20,263 nt of DNA from Nitrospinota bacterium (GTDB lineage: Bacteria; UBA8248; JACPRG01). Made by a program: the position numbers and the translations under genes. Under the pieces are notes generated by a model. That model was given only the letters and a program-made list of their open reading frames with translations, was not told the origin of the DNA and did not search any database. The stretch is from positions 1 to 20,263 of the forward strand of contig JASLXW010000013.1 of assembly GCA_030740135.1 (NCBI GenBank). The letters are read 5' to 3'. Numbering within the stretch: position 1 is the first letter of the stretch; each line of letters starts with the position of its first letter. Below are positions 1 through 8,491 of this stretch, in pieces.

Positions 1-2247
1 CTCCTGCTCGGAAACGTACGCGCCGTGGATGCGGATAAGGTTCGAGGTCCCGGGCGGCAGGAAGAGCATGTCCCCCTGACCCAGCAGCCGCTCCGCGCCG
101 TTGGCGTCGAGAATGGTCCGGGAGTCGGTCCGCGAGCTCACCTGGAAAGACAGCCGCGCCGGGAAGTTCGCCTTGATGAGTCCGGTCAACACGTCCACCG
201 AGGGGCGCTGCGTCGCCACCATGAGGTGGATCCCCGCCGCCCGGGCCATCTGGGCGAGGCGGACAATTGAATCCTCAACGTCTTTGGACGTCACCATCAT
301 CAGGTCGGCCAGCTCGTCGATCACGACAACGATTGAAGGCAGCGGCTCGGGGGGGCCGGCGTCCTCGAACGGGGCCCTGTCACGGCCGTTCGCGCCGTTT
401 TCCGCGGCCGTCACCTTCTTGTTATATCCGTGAATATTCCGCACCCCCGCTTCGGACAGCAGGTGATAGCGTCTTTCCATCTCCGCCACCAGGCCCTTGA
501 GAACAACGGAGGCCCTCCTGGGATCGGTCACAACCGGCGTCAAGAGGTGGGGAATGCCGTCATAGACCGACAACTCGAGCATTTTCGGATCGATCATGAC
601 GAAGCGCACCTCGGCCGGCGTCCGGCGAAGCAACAGGGAGCAGATCATGGCATTCAACCCGACGCTCTTCCCGGACCCGGTGGCCCCGGCGATCAGCAGA
701 TGGGGAATTTTCGCCAAGTCCGTGACGGCCGGCCGGCCGAGGATGTCCTTGCCCAGGGCGATGGAAAGCCGGCCGTCGTGGTCCTGAAAATCTCGGCTCC
801 CCAGGATATCCTTGAGGTTCACAGGCATGCGAACCTGGTTGGGGATCTCAATCCCCACCGCCCCCTTGCCGGGAAGGGGCGCAACGATGCGGACCGAAAG
901 CGCCTTCATTCCGAGCGCCAGGTCGTCGGAGAGGTTCGCGATCTTGCTCACCTTGACGCCCGACGCCGGGGCGTACTCGAACATCGTCACAACGGGACCA
1001 TGCAGGACCTGAACGACGCTTCCCTCGACGCCGAAATCCCGAAGCTTCCCCTCCAGAAGGGCGGACCGCTCGGTCAGGACCTCCCGGTCGGCCGGCGCCA
1101 CGGAGGGCGGCGGGTCGTCCAACAGCGTCAAGGGCGGCAGGGCGTGCGCGCGCCGCCTCCCGCGCCTGACCCGCTCGATGGGAGAGGCGATCTCAATTAC
1201 GGGGGCCGAGGAGGCGGGGGGAGCGACGTCCTTTTCGGATTTCGCTTCGAAGCCGTCCTCATCCGCGTCCATGGATTCGGAGGACCCCTCGACCTCCCAA
1301 GAGCGGTTCTTGACGATATCCCGAAGCGGAATCGGCCCGCCGACGGGAATGGGATCCAACTGGAGCGGAACCTTCTGATCGCCCGAGACGGGGGACGGGA
1401 CGGGGCCCGGAACGGCCCGGGTTTTCTCCACTCTTTGCGGCCGGAGACGCCTGAAGGTCTCGGCCCAGGGGATCCGCATGGGGTTGACCAGGACCGCCGA
1501 CCTCACGGCAAACCGGCCGAAACCGATGCTCAGCCGCTTCAGAAAAATCGCCGACGCGACGGCGCCCCGCCAAACCCGCCCCAGCAACCAGCTTGAGCCA
1601 TTGAACAAGGAGACGCCGCTGAATCGAATCCCCCCCGCGAACAGCGCGAATGCCTTCGAGAGTCCTTTCAACAGGTCGGACAATCTGAGGCCGGCGACCT
1701 GAAGGCAGGCGAACACACCGGCCGCGGCCAGGATCAGATACGCGCCTACGCCCCCGAGAAACTGGAAGAGGAGGGGTCTCAGAAACCCGCCCAGGAGACC
1801 GCCGGCGTGAATCCGGACGCCGAAGAGGGGGTCCGCGTGACCCGCCCAGTCATGCAGCGAAACCACCGCGACGGCGGCCCCCGCCAAAAGCCCCGCGGCA
1901 AGGAGCCACCTCCCCTCCACCCGCCGGCCCCTGATCCAGCGGACCCCGATCAGCAGCCCGGCCAAGGGCAAGACCAGCGCCGCCGCGCCGAGAAGCTGCC
2001 CCGCCGCGTCGGCGACGTAAGCGCCGGCGACTCCGGCGCTGTTCATCACCTGCCAGGTCTTCGGCGTCACCCGGTTGAAAGAGGGATCGCGCGGGTCGTA
2101 AGTGACAAATGCGACGGCCAAAAAGACGGATACGGCGAACAGCAGGATTGCGAGACCTTCAAGCACCCGGGGATTCGCCGAGCGGAGGTCCTTTTGTCCC
2201 TGCTTCGGTTTTCGCGAGGCCGTTTTGGAGGCGGCAACCGTGCTCAA
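1..2247 (-). CDS. ftsK: DNA translocase FtsK (C-terminus cut by window edge)
   Basis: FtsK/SpoIIIE-type hexameric DNA pump that moves chromosome ends through the division septum. The frame is open from a TTG at 2247 to the left edge (749 codons), so the end of the motor and any gamma (KOPS-reading) domain lie outside. The N-terminus has four or five hydrophobic segments (about residues 31-49, 82-102, 114-131, 148-164, 166-185), the usual FtsK membrane anchor. A linker follows, then the motor: Walker A GATGSGKS at 521-528 and Walker B VVVIDELADLMM with Asp644-Glu645, followed by the RAAGIHL and ATQRPS segments typical of the family. TTG is chosen because a stop lies five codons upstream in frame and GGAG sits 7 bases before it. 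It has its own promoter-like sequence and is downstream of, but separated from, the trp operon. Identification is secure; only the start codon is inferred. Confidence 0.96.
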   Translation of the reverse strand, partial: MSTVAASKTASRKPKQGQKDLRSANPRVLEGLAILLFAVSVFLAVAFVTYDPRDPSFNRVTPKTWQVMNSAGVAGAYVADAAGQLLGAAALVLPLAGLLIGVRWIRGRRVEGRWLLAAGLLAGAAVAVVSLHDWAGHADPLFGVRIHAGGLLGGFLRPLLFQFLGGVGAYLILAAAGVFACLQVAGLRLSDLLKGLSKAFALFAGGIRFSGVSLFNGSSWLLGRVWRGAVASAIFLKRLSIGFGRFAVRSAVLVNPMRIPWAETFRRLRPQRVEKTRAVPGPVPSPVSGDQKVPLQLDPIPVGGPIPLRDIVKNRSWEVEGSSESMDADEDGFEAKSEKDVAPPASSAPVIEIASPIERVRRGRRRAHALPPLTLLDDPPPSVAPADREVLTERSALLEGKLRDFGVEGSVVQVLHGPVVTMFEYAPASGVKVSKIANLSDDLALGMKALSVRIVAPLPGKGAVGIEIPNQVRMPVNLKDILGSRDFQDHDGRLSIALGKDILGRPAVTDLAKIPHLLIAGATGSGKSVGLNAMICSLLLRRTPAEVRFVMIDPKMLELSVYDGIPHLLTPVVTDPRRASVVLKGLVAEMERRYHLLSEAGVRNIHGYNKKVTAAENGANGRDRAPFEDAGPPEPLPSIVVVIDELADLMMVTSKDVEDSIVRLAQMARAAGIHLMVATQRPSVDVLTGLIKANFPARLSFQVSSRTDSRTILDANGAERLLGQGDMLFLPPGTSNLIRIHGAYVSEQE

Positions 2248-2301
2248 GAAGAGACTCCATCAGGTACGGAAAATCCAAAATAACAACAAGTTGTCTAGGG
2301 G

Positions 2302-2329
2302 ATTATAAACCAAAACCTTCAGAAATCAA
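2302..2329 (-). promoter_or_regulatory. Sigma70-type promoter for ftsK
   Basis: On the minus strand TTGATT and a perfect TATAAT are separated by 16 bases, placing the transcription start near 2295, about 48 bases before the ftsK TTG. The surrounding 225-base gap between trpA and ftsK is much more AT-rich than the genes. A small palindrome (ACAAC-AA-GTTGT, 2283-2294) lies just downstream of the predicted start. I see no clear intrinsic terminator for the trp operon in this gap. Confidence 0.5.
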
Positions 2330-2472
2330 TGTAAATTGTGTGATTCTCGAAAAATTTCCGCGTGTCAAAACATATCCGCCCGCAGAGCTATCCCGGGAAT
2401 TCTCACCAAAAGACAAGCCATTCCATCTTCATAGAGATTTTTCACAAAGGAATGACGCATTGCCATCCCCTC

Positions 2473-3276
2473 TCAACCGATAGCATTTTTCAAAGACCGG
2501 ACAAACCCGCCCGCGGCGCGGAGTTTGGCCTCGGGGCCGGTCTCGGCGTCCAGGACATCGATCAGCGCGCTTCCAACGATGACGCCGTCGCAGCACCGGC
2601 TGACCTCGCGGGCCTGCTCGGGCGTCTTAATCCCGAACCCGGCGGCCACCGGAAGGCCGGTCAGGGCCTTGACGTTATCGAGACCGTCCTTCAGATCCCC
2701 GGCCAGCCCTTCCCGCGAGCCCGTGACGCCGAGCTGCGCGACGTAATAAATGAAACCCCGGGCGCTCGCGCAAATCATCACCCGCCGCTCGGGCGTGCTG
2801 GTCGGGGCAAGCATCGCGATGGGGTCCAACGGCGTCCCGTCCGTCAAGTCCATCAGGGAGGCCGATTCCTCGAAGGGGAGGTCCGGGATGATCACGCCGT
2901 CCACGCCCGCGCGGACGGCGGCCTCGACGAACCCGCCCTCGCCCATCGCGAAGATCGGGTTGTAGTACGTCATCAGTATAATCGGGAGGTGGACATCCTT
3001 GCGGATCCCCCCCACCATCCCCAGGATCGCCCGCAGGCTCGTCCCGTTCTTCAGGGACCTGAATGAGGCCCGCTGAATGGTCGGGCCGTCGGCCATGGGG
3101 TCGGAGAACGGAACGCCCAGCTCCACCAGGTCCGCCCCCGTCTCCTCCAGCCGGAAGATCAAGTCTTTCGTAAACCCGAGGTCCGGGTCCCCCGCCGTCA
3201 CGAACGGGATCAGGGCCTTGCCGCCGTTTTCGCCGTCCCCGCGCAAGGCTTCGAAACATTCGGCAATCCGACCCAT
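2473..3276 (-). CDS. trpA: Tryptophan synthase alpha subunit
   Basis: Cleaves indole-3-glycerol phosphate to indole and glyceraldehyde 3-phosphate; the indole is channelled to TrpB in the alpha2-beta2 complex, the last step of tryptophan synthesis in the cytoplasm. 267 residues, the normal family length. The TIM-barrel landmarks are present: VELGVPFSDPMADGP carries the two catalytic acids (Glu52 and Asp63, equivalent to E. coli Glu49 and Asp60). YYVAQLGVTG and AAGFGIKTPEQA match the phosphate-binding loops. The ATG directly follows the trpB TGA with no gap, and a GGAG lies 10 bases upstream inside trpB, so translation is probably coupled to give equal amounts of both subunits. Confidence 0.98.
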   Translation of the reverse strand: MGRIAECFEALRGDGENGGKALIPFVTAGDPDLGFTKDLIFRLEETGADLVELGVPFSDPMADGPTIQRASFRSLKNGTSLRAILGMVGGIRKDVHLPIILMTYYNPIFAMGEGGFVEAAVRAGVDGVIIPDLPFEESASLMDLTDGTPLDPIAMLAPTSTPERRVMICASARGFIYYVAQLGVTGSREGLAGDLKDGLDNVKALTGLPVAAGFGIKTPEQAREVSRCCDGVIVGSALIDVLDAETGPEAKLRAAGGFVRSLKNAIG

Positions 3277-4557
3277 TCAGTCCCGGCTCCGGTCCGGCCC
3301 CGCGCCGCCATGCGGGGACGCCTTCTTCCCTTCTTCCCGCAATCGCATCACGTGGTCCATGTCCTTATCGCCCCGCCCCGAGAGGCAGAGGACGACAACC
3401 GTCCCAGGGACAAGGGTCTTCACGAGCCTGGGCAGGTGGGCGACGGCGTGAGCGGTTTCCAGCGCGGGGATGATCCCCTCCGTCCGGGCCAGGAGTCCGA
3501 AACCCTCCAGGGCCTCCTCGTCCGTCACGGCGACGTACTCCGCCCTTTCCGAATCCCGGTAGAAGCTGTGCTCGGGACCGACACCCGGATAATCGAGGCC
3601 CGCCGAGATCGAGTGGGCCGGGATGATCTGGCCGTCCTCGTCGTACAGGAGGTAGCTCTTGCTGCCGTGCAGCACGCCGGGCGCGCCTCCGCCCAGGGGA
3701 GCCCCGTGCCGGCCGGTCGCCAACCCCAGCCCCCCCGCCTCGACGCCCACCATCCGGACACCGCGCTCGCCGTAGAAGGGGTGAAAGAGGCCGATGGCGT
3801 TGCTCCCCCCGCCCACGCAGGCGATCAGAACGTCGGGCAGCCGCCCCGTCGCCGCCAGGCATTGGGCGCGCGCCTCCCGGCCGATGACCGACTGGAAGTC
3901 CCGGATCATCATGGGAAAAGGATGCGGCCCCACCACCGAGCCCAGGAGGTAGTGCGTGTCGCGGACCGAGCCCGTCCAGTCCCGAAGGCACTCGCTCGTG
4001 GCGTCCTTCAGCGTGCCCGTCCCCGAATCGACGGGGTGGACCTCGGTCCCCATCAGCTCCATCCGGTAGACGTTGAGCTTCTGGCGCTCGATGTCCTCGG
4101 TCCCCATGTAGACCCGGCACGCGAGACCCAGCAGGGCGGCGGCCGTCGCGGCGGCCACCCCGTGCTGTCCGGCGCCGGTCTCGGCGATGACCCGCTTCTT
4201 CCCCAGCCGTCGGGCGAGGAGCGCCTGGGCGAGGGTGTTGTTGAGCTTGTGCGCGCCGGTGTGCAGCAGGTCCTCCCGCTTGAGGAACAGCCGGCCCCCC
4301 CCCTCCCCCCCGAGATGGGCCGAGAGGCCCTTGGCTTCGTAGAGCGGCGTCGGCCGGCCGGCGAATTTGTCCAGGAGGGCGCTCAGCTCATTTTGAAACG
4401 CCCCGTCGCCGCGAAGCCGCCCGTAGGCCGCCTCCAATTCTTCGAGGGCGGGCATGAGCGTCTCGGGGACGAACCTTCCCCCGAAAACGCCGAAGCGCCC
4501 CTGGGCGTCGGGGAGGGCGTCCGCATTAGTGAGGGCGGGGGCGGCCTCGGGATTCAC
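3277..4557 (-). CDS. trpB: Tryptophan synthase beta subunit
   Basis: PLP enzyme that condenses indole from TrpA with L-serine to give tryptophan. With the GTG at 4557 the protein has 426 residues, slightly longer than E. coli TrpB because of a roughly 15-residue N-terminal extension. The family start [18 protein letters not shown] is intact. The PLP lysine is Lys104 in [20 protein letters not shown] and the phosphate-gripping glycine loop [10 protein letters not shown] follow. The open frame continues upstream of GTG through trpF, but that part is antisense-like and resembles no TrpB. GTG is preceded by GGAGG at 10 bases and begins 17 bases after the trpF stop. This is the classic TrpB1 type, consistent with its pairing with TrpA. 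Confidence 0.97.
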   Translation of the reverse strand: MNPEAAPALTNADALPDAQGRFGVFGGRFVPETLMPALEELEAAYGRLRGDGAFQNELSALLDKFAGRPTPLYEAKGLSAHLGGEGGGRLFLKREDLLHTGAHKLNNTLAQALLARRLGKKRVIAETGAGQHGVAAATAAALLGLACRVYMGTEDIERQKLNVYRMELMGTEVHPVDSGTGTLKDATSECLRDWTGSVRDTHYLLGSVVGPHPFPMMIRDFQSVIGREARAQCLAATGRLPDVLIACVGGGSNAIGLFHPFYGERGVRMVGVEAGGLGLATGRHGAPLGGGAPGVLHGSKSYLLYDEDGQIIPAHSISAGLDYPGVGPEHSFYRDSERAEYVAVTDEEALEGFGLLARTEGIIPALETAHAVAHLPRLVKTLVPGTVVVLCLSGRGDKDMDHVMRLREEGKKASPHGGAGPDRSRD

Positions 4558-4574
4558 GGGCGATTTTCCTCCGG

Positions 4575-5222
4575 TCAGGCCGAAGCGTCGGCCCTGGCGT
4601 TCTCGATGAAGGCCCGCACTTTCTCCGGGTCTTTCTTGCAGGGCTCGGCCTCGACTCCGCTGGAGGAGTCCACGGCGTAGGGCTTCAGGGTCTTGACCGC
4701 CTCGGCGACGTTGTCGGGATTGAGTCCGCCCGAGAGGATGAAGGGGTGAAGCCCTTCGGCGTCGGCGACCAGGTCCCACTCGAATGTCTTCCCCACCCCG
4801 CCGATCTCTTTGGGGTCGTAGGCGTCCAGGAGGGGCGTCACGCGGCCGCCCCGCCGGTAGGCAGGGATCGCCTCCAGCGTCTCGGGACCCTTGACCCGGA
4901 ACGCCTTGATAACGGGGATGGGGTTCTCGGCCGTCTCCGCCAACCGGTGACAGTCATGGAGCGGTTCCTCGCCGTGAAGCTGGGCGGCGTCGAGCCGGCA
5001 GATTCGGACGGCCGTGCGGACTTCACCGACCTCGAGATCGGCGAAGACCCCGACGACGGTCAGGAAGGGGGGGAGGTCCCGGGTGATCTCCCTGGCCATC
5101 TCCCAGGAAACGCACCGGGCATAGCCCTCGACAAGGTTCAGACCGATGGCGTCGGCGCCTGCTTCGACGGCCATCACCGCGTCTTCGACGTTCGTGATTC
5201 CGCAGATCTTGACCTTGACCAC
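4575..5222 (-). CDS. trpF: Phosphoribosylanthranilate isomerase
   Basis: Amadori isomerase converting N-(5-phosphoribosyl)anthranilate to CdRP in tryptophan synthesis. The 215-residue protein begins [10 protein letters not shown], where the Cys of KICGIT is the catalytic base. The catalytic acid is in the LLDAY segment, and the C-terminal [12 protein letters not shown] and VDSSSGVE motifs bind phosphate. Start taken at GTG 5222 because GAGAGG lies 7 bases upstream and the protein then begins where TrpF proteins normally do; an ATG 17 codons earlier would translate intergenic repeat sequence. First gene of a trpF-trpB-trpA operon. trpE, trpD and trpC are not in the window, so the pathway genes are split in this genome. 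Confidence 0.96.
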   Translation of the reverse strand: MVKVKICGITNVEDAVMAVEAGADAIGLNLVEGYARCVSWEMAREITRDLPPFLTVVGVFADLEVGEVRTAVRICRLDAAQLHGEEPLHDCHRLAETAENPIPVIKAFRVKGPETLEAIPAYRRGGRVTPLLDAYDPKEIGGVGKTFEWDLVADAEGLHPFILSGGLNPDNVAEAVKTLKPYAVDSSSGVEAEPCKKDPEKVRAFIENARADASA

Positions 5223-5236
5223 AGGATGACCTCTCT

Positions 5237-5273
5237 TTATCCACAGATTACGCGGATTACACTGAAGGTTCAA
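5237..5273. repeat. Degenerate AGATTAC-type intergenic repeat, copy 1
   Basis: The stretch begins TTATCCACAGATTACGCGG and ends GGTTCAA. It matches copy 2 at 5348-5386 along its whole length with a few substitutions and two single-base length differences. On the minus strand it supplies the -35 and -10 of the apparent trpF promoter. Confidence 0.6.
5245..5273 (-). promoter_or_regulatory. Possible promoter of trpFBA inside the repeat
   Basis: Minus-strand TTGAAC (5268-5273) and TAATCT (5245-5250) are 17 bases apart, giving a start near 5238 and a 16-base leader before the trpF GTG. The match to consensus is moderate. The second repeat copy carries a similar pair with an 18-base spacer. Confidence 0.4.
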
Positions 5274-5347
5274 AAAAATCAGGAAGAAACCAAATCGCGA
5301 TGGCCGATGGTGATGAAACGGCCGGCGCTCGGGACGCGGATTCTCTT

Positions 5348-5386
5348 TTCATCCACAGATTACACAGATTGTACAGATGGGTTCAA
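5348..5386. repeat. Degenerate AGATTAC-type intergenic repeat, copy 2
   Basis: Begins TTCATCCACAGATTACACAG and ends GGGTTCAA, in the same orientation as copy 1 and about 110 bases from it. Both lie in the 282-base gap between the divergently transcribed trpF and HAD genes; no open frame of interest crosses them. Confidence 0.6.
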
Positions 5387-5504
5387 GGACGAGAAAAATT
5401 GGGGTCGGACTCGATCCACTCGCTCCCCCTTTTCACCGCGACCGAATCAACCTAAATTGAGATCGCCATTTCACCGATTCACCGAGGAGGTCGGCCCGAC
5501 AACG

Positions 5505-6200
5505 ATGACGCACTCCGCACCCGATACAGACCGCCCCGCCTTCGATGTTGTCATTTTCGACCAGGACGGAACGCTTGTGGATACGATGGACGTCATCTTC
5601 GAGGCGTTCGTCAACACGGCCCGGCGCTTCGCCGACAGGCGGGTCACGCGGGAGGAGTTGTTCCGGGGAATGGGGCCGCCCGAGGAAGAGATGCTGCGCG
5701 GATACGTCCCGGAACACTTATTCCCCGAGGCCGTGGAGTTCTTCTTCGGCCACTACCACCGGACCGCGGACAGGATTCGCCTGTTTCCGGGGGTTAAGGA
5801 GGCGCTGGAGCGTCTCGACGGGGCGGGCGTGAAGCTCGGCCTCTTCACGGGCAAGGGAAGACGGGGCACCCGGTGGACGCTCGACCTGTTGGGCCTCGGC
5901 CGGTGGTTCGCCTCCCCGGTGACCGGCGACGACGTGGAACGATACAAACCGGACCCGGAAGGGGTCCGGCGGGCGATGTCGGCGGCAGGCGTGCCGGCGG
6001 AACGGTCCGGCCGGGCGCTGGTCGTCGGGGACTCCCCCTACGACATCCAGGCCGGACGCGCGGCGGGGACAAAAACAGGCGTCGCCCTCTGGGGGGTCGG
6101 CGATATCAGCCGTTTCGACGGGGTCGAGGCTGATTTCCGGTTCGAGACCCCGGCCGACCTCGTCCGGGCCGTCCTCCCCGTGTCTTCGGGGACCGCATAG
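5505..6200 (+). CDS. HAD-family hydrolase, phosphoglycolate phosphatase-like
   Basis: Haloacid dehalogenase superfamily phosphatase, probably acting on a small phosphorylated metabolite; the Gph/PpaX-like subfamily is the best guess but the substrate cannot be read from sequence. 231 residues. Motif I is FDQDGTLVDT (nucleophile Asp19, acid Asp21), motif II is LFTGKGR, motif III is the Lys of ERYKPDP, and motif IV is GDSPYDIQAG. A helical cap lies between motifs I and II (about residues 35-100). Motif I has Gln where Leu or Phe is usual. ATG 5505 is chosen because the protein then starts shortly before motif I; GGAGG at 5486-5490 is rather far (14 bases). Transcribed alone, convergent with the downstream MBL gene. 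Confidence 0.9.
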   Translation: MTHSAPDTDRPAFDVVIFDQDGTLVDTMDVIFEAFVNTARRFADRRVTREELFRGMGPPEEEMLRGYVPEHLFPEAVEFFFGHYHRTADRIRLFPGVKEALERLDGAGVKLGLFTGKGRRGTRWTLDLLGLGRWFASPVTGDDVERYKPDPEGVRRAMSAAGVPAERSGRALVVGDSPYDIQAGRAAGTKTGVALWGVGDISRFDGVEADFRFETPADLVRAVLPVSSGTA

Positions 6201-6207
6201 CACACAC

Positions 6208-6228
6208 GGCGGGCGGGATACCCGCCCG
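6208..6228. repeat. GC palindromic repeat, copy 1 (possible weak terminator)
   Basis: Perfect 8-base inverted repeat CGGGCGGG-ATA-CCCGCCCG (6210-6228) between the convergent HAD and MBL genes. It has no T-run on either side, so if it ends transcription it is not a standard intrinsic terminator. Its 20-base core matches the element at 15220-15239 with only two differences, suggesting a dispersed palindromic element. Confidence 0.6.
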
Positions 6229-6264
6229 ACCCTCGATCAAGATTTAGATATCCGGAACGATTCG

Positions 6265-7101
6265 TCAGGCCAAGGCGTACGCGCCCGCGGCCGACCGCTT
6301 CACCCGGCCCTCGGCATAGAGCTTGACGAGGTGCGCCTCCACCGTTTTCTCCGCGAACCCCTGTAGCCCCGGGCTCAAACCCCGGCCGTGGTAGATCCGG
6401 CGGGTCAGGTCCGGAATTCCGACCTCCCCGTCTCCCAGAAGCCGGAGGATGTCCCCCTCCCGCTCGAGCCGCCGCTGAATGTAAGCCTCGATCTTCTCCG
6501 CCGGATCTTCAACGGGGGGTCCGTGGCCGGAGAGAAGGAGACGGAGGGGCAAACCCGCTATCCGGCGCAAAGAGGCCAGGTAATCGGCCATGTCTCCATC
6601 CGGCGCCCCGACCCAGGAGGAAGGCTCGCCGGTGACCAGATCCCCCGAGAACAGGACCCCTTCCCTCTTCAAATAAAAACAGAGATGTCCCCTGGCATGT
6701 CCGGGCGTGTGCAGCGCAACGAGCGGTCCCAGCGGAGAATCAACGGTCTCTCCATCCCGAAGATACCGGACGCCGCTCAGGCCGGCTATCCGGTCGGCGT
6801 AAAGATGGGTTTCCGCCCGGTGAAGACAGACCTCGAGCCCCGCCCGGGAGAGCGCGCCCGCCCCGCCGGCGTGGTCGCGATGAAGATGGGTGAGAAGCAG
6901 CGTTCCGGCGGCGACTTCGAGGGCGGGAAGTTTTCCTCCCATCCCCCGGGCCTCTCCGGAGAACCCGGTGTCGATCAGGACGGGACGCTCACCTTCCAGG
7001 AGATAGGCGTTGACGCTGGTGGACAGGCTGCCCTTCGCGCCGGAAAATGAGAAGGTCCGCAGGCCGCGGGGAAGCGGAGGCGTCGCCGGCTCAGGCGGCA
7101 T
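6265..7101 (-). CDS. Metallo-beta-lactamase-fold hydrolase, LACTB2-like
   Basis: Binuclear zinc hydrolase of the MBL superfamily; 278 residues. The zinc ligands are all visible: HLHRDH (His72, His74, Asp76, His77), His135 in HTPGHARGH, Asp154 in FSGDLVTG and His193 in LSGHGPP. After the hydrolase domain, residues about 200-278 form a winged-helix-like tail (IEAYIQRRLEREGDILRLL, then EAHLVKLYAEGRV), the arrangement of LACTB2-type proteins, some of which are RNA endonucleases while bacterial relatives are often annotated as hydroxyacylglutathione hydrolase-like. Substrate unknown. There is no signal peptide, so it is cytoplasmic. It follows trxA by 104 bases on the same strand and may be co-transcribed. 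No strong ribosome-binding site precedes the ATG. Confidence 0.9.
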   Translation of the reverse strand: MPPEPATPPLPRGLRTFSFSGAKGSLSTSVNAYLLEGERPVLIDTGFSGEARGMGGKLPALEVAAGTLLLTHLHRDHAGGAGALSRAGLEVCLHRAETHLYADRIAGLSGVRYLRDGETVDSPLGPLVALHTPGHARGHLCFYLKREGVLFSGDLVTGEPSSWVGAPDGDMADYLASLRRIAGLPLRLLLSGHGPPVEDPAEKIEAYIQRRLEREGDILRLLGDGEVGIPDLTRRIYHGRGLSPGLQGFAEKTVEAHLVKLYAEGRVKRSAAGAYALA

Positions 7102-7205
7102 GGGTCGACTTCAATCCGTATCGGATCCTTGGGTCGGGGGTGGAGGCGGGCGCGCGGGAAGCGGACGGCCCCCTGCCCCGCCTTCTCCGGCCGAAGGGGG
7201 GCGGC

Positions 7206-7532
7206 TCAGAGGTTCTGATCGACGATCTTCTGGAGGTCTTTTTTCGAGCGGACGCCCACAACTTGTTCGACCACTTCGCCGCCCTTGAAGACGAGAAGCG
7301 TGGGGATTCCGCGGATTTCGAACCGGCTTGCCGTCTTGGGATTTTCATCCACGTTGAGCTTTCCGACGCGCAGGCGTCCGGCGTTCTCTTCGGCCAGCGC
7401 CTCAACAGCCGGAGCGATCATCTTGCAGGGCGCGCACCAGTCGGCCCAGAAGTCCACCATCGTGGGAACCTCTGAATTCACCACCTGCGTGTCGAACTCG
7501 TCATCGGTGAACTCAAGCATGTGCTCCGACAT
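7206..7532 (-). CDS. trxA: Thioredoxin
   Basis: Cytoplasmic dithiol-disulfide oxidoreductase. 108 residues, the usual thioredoxin length. Redox site WCAPC (Cys33, Cys36), preceded by VDFWADWC; the cis-proline is in IRGIPT, followed by LLVFKGGE. WCAPC differs from the common WCGPC by Gly to Ala. ATG 7532 is chosen over an upstream in-frame ATG because GGGAGG lies about 9 bases upstream and the protein then begins like other thioredoxins. It has no leader peptide or membrane segment, so despite lying near the ccm operon it is not the missing CcmG. Confidence 0.95.
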   Translation of the reverse strand: MSEHMLEFTDDEFDTQVVNSEVPTMVDFWADWCAPCKMIAPAVEALAEENAGRLRVGKLNVDENPKTASRFEIRGIPTLLVFKGGEVVEQVVGVRSKKDLQKIVDQNL

Positions 7533-7912
7533 CTCGGATTTCCTCCCAACCCTTGGAAATTGGGCCGCGCGCGGCCGAAGACCGATCATTCCACTCAAGC
7601 GGGCTTATCCAACGCGGGACGGCCCAACGGTTCCACACCTCAATTTACTCCCCGAATGACCGCTCAGCAAGCCCGGCCCGGCCGAACGGGCGAGATCGCC
7701 GTTGACACGCCGGAAGGCCTGAACTATCCTTTTTCCACGTCCGAGAATTTCCGGCCGCAGGACCGCATTCAGGCGGTGCGCGGCGGAACGTTTTCAACCA
7801 CTTTTCAGACCGGACCCGGCGGCAGGAATCGGTTGCCGGGCAAGGGCGGACCTCGCCGGACGGGGCGATGATCGCGGCCACCGGCCAAGAACCTCGGTAG
7901 GGAGTCACGAAC
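7533..7912. other. Divergent intergenic region trxA / CoxG-like gene
   Basis: 380 bases without a convincing gene. It contains the plus-strand promoter-like pair at 7702-7730 and the trxA ribosome-binding site. Open frames on both strands here are proline- and arginine-rich and lack ribosome-binding sites, as expected by chance at this GC content. The 175 bases from 7737 to the CoxG-like ATG would be an unusually long untranslated leader; I see no known riboswitch in it. Confidence 0.55.
7702..7730 (+). promoter_or_regulatory. Sigma70-type promoter for CoxG-like gene
   Basis: Perfect TTGACA (7702-7707), 17-base spacer, TATCCT (7725-7730). Predicted start near 7737. Confidence 0.55.
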
Positions 7913-8359
7913 ATGCAGATCGCGAACACCATTGTCATCGACGCCTCCATTCAGAACACCTGGGACTTTCTCCTGGACGCCTCCAAGGTCGCGGCGTGCG
8001 TTCCGGGAGTGGAGAGCGTCGAGAAGGTTGACGAAAACAACTACATCGTGGACATCATGGCGAAGGTCGGTTTCATCAAGGCCAGATTCAAGGTGAAGCT
8101 GGGCATCGTCGAGCGGAGGCCGCCCACGTTCATCAGGTCGGAAGGCTCGGGCGATGAATCGGGGATGACAAGCAGCCTGAAAACGGCCACCGAGCTGAAC
8201 CTGAAAGAACTCGGCCCCGAGCAGACCGAGGTGAGCGCCACAACCGAGGTGAACGTATTCGGCAAGCTGGGGACCTTCGGACACAGCGTGATCAAGGGCA
8301 AGGCCGACAAGATGTGGCAGGAGTTCGGCGAGAACCTGAAAGCGCAGCTGGTGGGCTGA
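7913..8359 (+). CDS. CoxG/SRPBCC-family protein
   Basis: 148 residues, matching the CoxG (carbon monoxide dehydrogenase subunit G-like) branch of the SRPBCC/START helix-grip fold. The N-terminus MQIANTIVIDASIQNTWDFL and the segment VAACVPGVESVEKV are the family hallmarks. A beta-rich middle and a C-terminal amphipathic helix (KADKMWQEFGENLKAQL) complete the fold. CoxG in Oligotropha is linked to membrane anchoring of CO dehydrogenase, but most members are not next to cox genes and their ligand is unknown. No molybdenum hydroxylase genes are nearby, so a CO role should not be assumed. GGGAG lies 8 bases before the ATG. Monocistronic, ending at the hairpin at 8412-8442. Confidence 0.88.
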   Translation: MQIANTIVIDASIQNTWDFLLDASKVAACVPGVESVEKVDENNYIVDIMAKVGFIKARFKVKLGIVERRPPTFIRSEGSGDESGMTSSLKTATELNLKELGPEQTEVSATTEVNVFGKLGTFGHSVIKGKADKMWQEFGENLKAQLVG

Positions 8360-8411
8360 TTCCGCCGGGGTCCGGCGGCCTGCGGGCCGGCCGGCATCGA
8401 ATCGTCAAGCA

Positions 8412-8442
8412 AGAAGAGCGGCCTCTTCGGGGCCGCTCTTCT
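8412..8442. terminator. Bidirectional hairpin terminator
   Basis: Perfect 12-base stem AGAAGAGCGGCC / GGCCGCTCTTCT around a 7-base loop, between the convergent CoxG-like gene and ccmH. It is followed on plus by the short run TATTTG, so T-richness is modest. A second hairpin (CCGCCGG-GGT-CCGGCGG, 8362-8378) precedes it directly after the CoxG-like stop. Confidence 0.8.
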
Positions 8443-8491
8443 ATTTGTCGCGGGGAAAAACGCGGTTTCGCCGGCGATAGGCCGGAAGGGG

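Noticed and set aside
430..1596. 388-codon plus-strand frame opposite ftsK
   Set aside because: Antisense to the conserved FtsK linker and motor; low-complexity composition and no ribosome-binding site.
2375..2400. TTGACA on the minus strand between trpA and ftsK as a second promoter
   Set aside because: No acceptable -10 sequence at 15-19 bases; the pair at 2302-2329 is better.
7206..7532. The nearby thioredoxin as the missing CcmG
   Set aside because: No signal peptide or membrane anchor, standard thioredoxin length and no CcmG-specific insert; it lies in a separate transcription unit.
7533..7660. Promoter for trxA on the minus strand (TTGGAT with AATGAT, 16-base spacer)
   Set aside because: Both boxes are weak matches and several equal alternatives exist in this GC-rich stretch.
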